From: Chitinophaga pinensis
GTDB lineage: Bacteria > Bacteroidota > Bacteroidia > Flavobacteriales_D > Crocinitomicaceae
Assembly: GCA_945861175.1 (NCBI GenBank)
Contig: CAMATR010000083.1
Span: 1-7,169 of the forward strand
Direction of reading: 5' to 3'
DNA length: 7,169 nucleotides
In this document: one piece after another, positions 4,941 to 7,169 of the stretch
Numbering within the stretch: the stretch's first letter is position 1
Layout of the letters: each line of letters begins with the position of its first letter
The notes under the pieces: model-generated
The model's database searches: none
Seen by the model: the letters and a program-made list of their open reading frames with translations, nothing else
What the model was told of the DNA's origin: nothing
Translations under genes and position numbers: made by a program

Positions 4941-6626
4941 ATGGAACGTTTCATCAATATCCTTGTCATTGATGACGACACAAAAAATAAAAAAGGTCTC
5001 AAAGCTATTTTGTCAGGCGGTGGAAACAATGTTTTTTTTTCAGACAATATTCAAGAAGCAATTCCAATCATTCAGAAAAAGGAAATTGGAATTCTCCTAA
5101 TAAATATTGATGACCCAAGCTTTGGGGGGTTAGATTTACTTCATTCTCTGCGGGAAATGAACACTCAGCGCTCCATGTATAAAATTGTAGTTACAGAGTT
5201 CAAAGCATCAGGAGTAAAACTAGTTAAAGGTTTAAATGAAGGGGCGGTCGATTACATCACAATTCCATTCAATTCTAGCCTAATAAAAGCAAAAATTGAA
5301 GTTTTTAAAACACTGTATTATAAAGATCAAAGAATTAACCAACTACTAAGTAATATTTTTCCGCAAACGGTTTTAAATGATTTAAATCTGTACAACAAAT
5401 TCTCTCCAAAAAGAGTTGAAAAAGGCATCGTACTTTTTACTGACTTTATAGAGTTTTCTTCAAAAGCAAAAGATTTAAAACCAATCAGTTTGTTAAAAAA
5501 ACTCGACCATTATTTCACACAATTTGATGAGATTGCAAGTCGTTACAAGCTGGAGAAAATTAAAACTATAGGTGATTCATATATGGCACTTGCAGGTGTT
5601 ACTGAAGATTTTCCTGAACCCGCTATTAGGGCTTGCATGGCCGCGCTCGAAATGAGAGATTTCATGCTAAATGAACAGGCAATTGCTACGGCATTGGGAA
5701 AAGATTTCTGGGAGATTAGAATAGGTGTGAATATGGGTCCTCTCGTAGCTGGTATTATAGGTACAAAAAAAATGAGCTTTGATGTTTGGGGTGATACAGT
5801 AAATATTGCTTCAAGAGCTGAGCAAACGGCAGAGCCTGGAAATATTAACATTACCGAAGTTGTATGCAATGAAATTGCTCCATATATGGAGATTCAAGCA
5901 CTCGGGGAAATTGATATTCATAAACGTGGAGGCCAACTCAAAATGTTTTTTATAAAGTCTCTTAAAAAAGAATATTGCCTTCATGGAGAGGGAAAAATCG
6001 CATCATCTGCGTTGCGCATACAATGCGGTCTATCAAATGTTGATTTCGAGCATATGCGGAAGGATATTATCAATAACTTGAAGGCACTTTTACCGGAAGA
6101 GGTTGTATATCATGATATTTCACATACACTTAACGTAGAAAAGGCATTGATAAGGTTCGCTAATCTTGAAGGAATTGATGAGGAATCTATTTTATTGTTG
6201 CAAACTGCTGCGCTTTATCACGATGCCGGATTTATTCTGAAACAAAAAAACAATGAAGAATTTGCTGTTAAAATGGTTTATGAAAAACTCCCTTTATTTG
6301 GGTATAATAGTGAACAATTACAGATAATAACGACGATTATTTTATCTACTGGTTCAGCAAAAAAACCAAAAACGATACTCGAAAAACTTCTGTGCGATGC
6401 AGACCATGATTATCTTGGTCGTCCAGATTATTACAATGTTTCAGATAAATTAAGGAAAGAGTTATCTAATTACGGGGAAACTTTTACAGAAAAAGAATGG
6501 GTGCAATATCAACTTGATTACCTCATCCTAGAGCATAGATTTTATACGGATACCGCGAAAAATATAAGACTTCAAGGAAAAAAAGCTCGAATTTCAGAAT
6601 TAAAACAAAAACTAATTGATTTATAA
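4941..6626 (+). CDS. Receiver-like / class III adenylate cyclase / HD hydrolase fusion protein
   Basis: This 561-residue soluble signalling protein has three domains. Residues 1-125 form a CheY-like receiver with acid pocket DDD (11-13) and Thr85, but Asn55 at the phospho-Asp position and Ile108 at the conserved Lys position. A helical linker (about 115-160, containing LLSNIFPQTV) leads to a class III nucleotidyl cyclase (160-340). Metal-binding Asp168 (LFTDFIEFS) and Asp212 (TIGDSYMA), adenine-selecting Lys208 and Asp281, and transition-state Asn288 and Arg292 (VNIASR) are all present, so an active homodimer making cAMP from ATP is predicted. Residues about 375-500 form an HD domain: YHDISH (390-395), HD at 427-428, and DAD at 486-488. 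There is no membrane segment. A TAA immediately before the ATG fixes the start, with A/G-rich AAAAGAAAG upstream. It lies 48 bases after ispH and 8 before the adenosyltransferase gene. The domain assignments are strong; the substrate of the HD domain is unknown. Confidence 0.88.
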   Translation: MERFINILVIDDDTKNKKGLKAILSGGGNNVFFSDNIQEAIPIIQKKEIGILLINIDDPSFGGLDLLHSLREMNTQRSMYKIVVTEFKASGVKLVKGLNEGAVDYITIPFNSSLIKAKIEVFKTLYYKDQRINQLLSNIFPQTVLNDLNLYNKFSPKRVEKGIVLFTDFIEFSSKAKDLKPISLLKKLDHYFTQFDEIASRYKLEKIKTIGDSYMALAGVTEDFPEPAIRACMAALEMRDFMLNEQAIATALGKDFWEIRIGVNMGPLVAGIIGTKKMSFDVWGDTVNIASRAEQTAEPGNINITEVVCNEIAPYMEIQALGEIDIHKRGGQLKMFFIKSLKKEYCLHGEGKIASSALRIQCGLSNVDFEHMRKDIINNLKALLPEEVVYHDISHTLNVEKALIRFANLEGIDEESILLLQTAALYHDAGFILKQKNNEEFAVKMVYEKLPLFGYNSEQLQIITTIILSTGSAKKPKTILEKLLCDADHDYLGRPDYYNVSDKLRKELSNYGETFTEKEWVQYQLDYLILEHRFYTDTAKNIRLQGKKARISELKQKLIDL

Positions 6627-6634
6627 AACGAAGA

Positions 6635-7169
6635 ATGAAAATTTATACAAAAAAAGGCGACACAGGCACAACCGGACTAATTGGCGGTACACGGGTTTTA
6701 AAAAGTTCCTTGAGAATAGAATCATATGGAACTATCGATGAACTAAATTCCTACATAGGAGTCGTTCGTGACCAAGGAATTGATGCAAAATATATTGAAC
6801 AACTAATTGAAATTCAAGACAGACTCTTCACAATAGGCTCAAGCCTCGCATCTGATCCAGAAAAATCAAAAATGAAAATTCCAGATCTCAAAATTGAAGA
6901 TGTTTCTCTTCTTGAAAACTGGATGGATGAAATGGATGCCGAACTTCCTGAAATGAAATTTTTTGTTCTACCGGGCGGACATCAAACTATATCTTTTTGT
7001 CACGTTAGCCGATGCGTATGCAGAAGAGCAGAAAGATTAATTGTTGACCTGTCTCAGCATGAATTTGTTGCTGAATTAGTAACTGTATATATCAATAGAC
7101 TAAGTGATTATTTGTTCGTTTTGAGTAGAAAAATAGCTCAAGACTTGAATGCAAATGAACAACCTTGGA
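6635..7169 (+). CDS. PduO-type cob(I)yrinic acid a,c-diamide adenosyltransferase (3' end cut by window)
   Basis: The enzyme transfers the 5'-deoxyadenosyl group of ATP to cob(I)alamin, making coenzyme B12. In many Bacteroidota this serves methylmalonyl-CoA mutase and other radical enzymes. The visible 178 residues contain the PduO/MMAB family signatures in order: ATP-binding N-terminus TKKGDTGTT (5-13); YGTIDELNS (31-39); FVLPGGHQTISF (110-121); CHVSRCVCRRAER (122-134) with the Arg/Glu cluster for ATP; and YINRLSDYLFVLSR (152-165). The protein is truncated by the window edge at QPW, probably only a few residues short of its end given the family length of roughly 180-190. The ATG lies 8 bases after the cyclase stop codon, with a weak GAAG just before it, so co-transcription and translational coupling with the cyclase gene are likely. 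The length and intact motifs suggest a working enzyme. Confidence 0.93.
   Translation, partial: MKIYTKKGDTGTTGLIGGTRVLKSSLRIESYGTIDELNSYIGVVRDQGIDAKYIEQLIEIQDRLFTIGSSLASDPEKSKMKIPDLKIEDVSLLENWMDEMDAELPEMKFFVLPGGHQTISFCHVSRCVCRRAERLIVDLSQHEFVAELVTVYINRLSDYLFVLSRKIAQDLNANEQPW

Noticed and set aside
5543..5869. 108-codon minus-strand open frame inside the cyclase gene
   Set aside because: It lies entirely within the conserved cyclase domain on the opposite strand, its translation shows no recognisable motif, and the plus-strand frame has a full set of catalytic residues.
6004..6078. Possible break between the cyclase and HD domains indicating two genes
   Set aside because: The frame is continuous through the linker (residues about 340-380), with no stop and no spaced start signal, so a true fusion is the simpler reading.
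4941..6626. Anti-phage cyclase system of the Pycsar type
   Set aside because: The cyclase has the Lys/Asp pair of adenylate cyclases and sits in a receiver-HD fusion. No effector gene (membrane or TIR protein with a cyclic-nucleotide-binding domain) lies next to it, and its neighbours are housekeeping genes.

Overview
The window looks like chromosomal DNA of a member of the Bacteroidota, probably a flavobacterium-like lineage. This rests on four things. The DNA is AT-rich. Start codons are preceded by A-rich stretches rather than strong Shine-Dalgarno sites. Two gene starts carry exact copies of the Bacteroidota -7 consensus TAnnTTTG. The protein types also fit: a long-form IspH, a GEGNGG-type hexosamine mutase and a DUF4139 secreted protein. 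The genus cannot be named from the sequence alone.

Layout from left to right. At the left edge a truncated unknown gene runs leftward (1-288, minus). An 88-base divergent spacer containing an inverted repeat separates it from a rightward series of genes: glmM-like phosphohexomutase (377-1762), a secreted MuiA/DUF4139-family protein (1887-3566) closed by a clear intrinsic terminator (3582-3608), ispH (3657-4892), a three-domain signalling protein (4941-6626), and a PduO-type cob(I)alamin adenosyltransferase cut by the right edge (6635-7169). No spacer exceeds 300 bases. I see no tRNA, rRNA, CRISPR array, insertion sequence or phage gene.

Functionally, glmM and ispH are core envelope-precursor genes (UDP-GlcNAc supply and isoprenoid precursors for lipid carriers and quinones). 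The adenosyltransferase supplies coenzyme B12. The most interesting gene is 4941-6626. Its single 561-residue chain carries a receiver-like domain, a class III nucleotide cyclase with a full set of adenylate-cyclase-type catalytic residues, and a C-terminal HD hydrolase domain whose signature resembles that of cyclic-nucleotide phosphodiesterases. The receiver has lost its phospho-acceptor Asp (Asn55) and its conserved Lys (Ile108). The protein may therefore both make and degrade a cyclic nucleotide under a phosphorylation-independent sensory domain. Its stop codon lies 8 bases before the adenosyltransferase start, so the two are probably co-transcribed.
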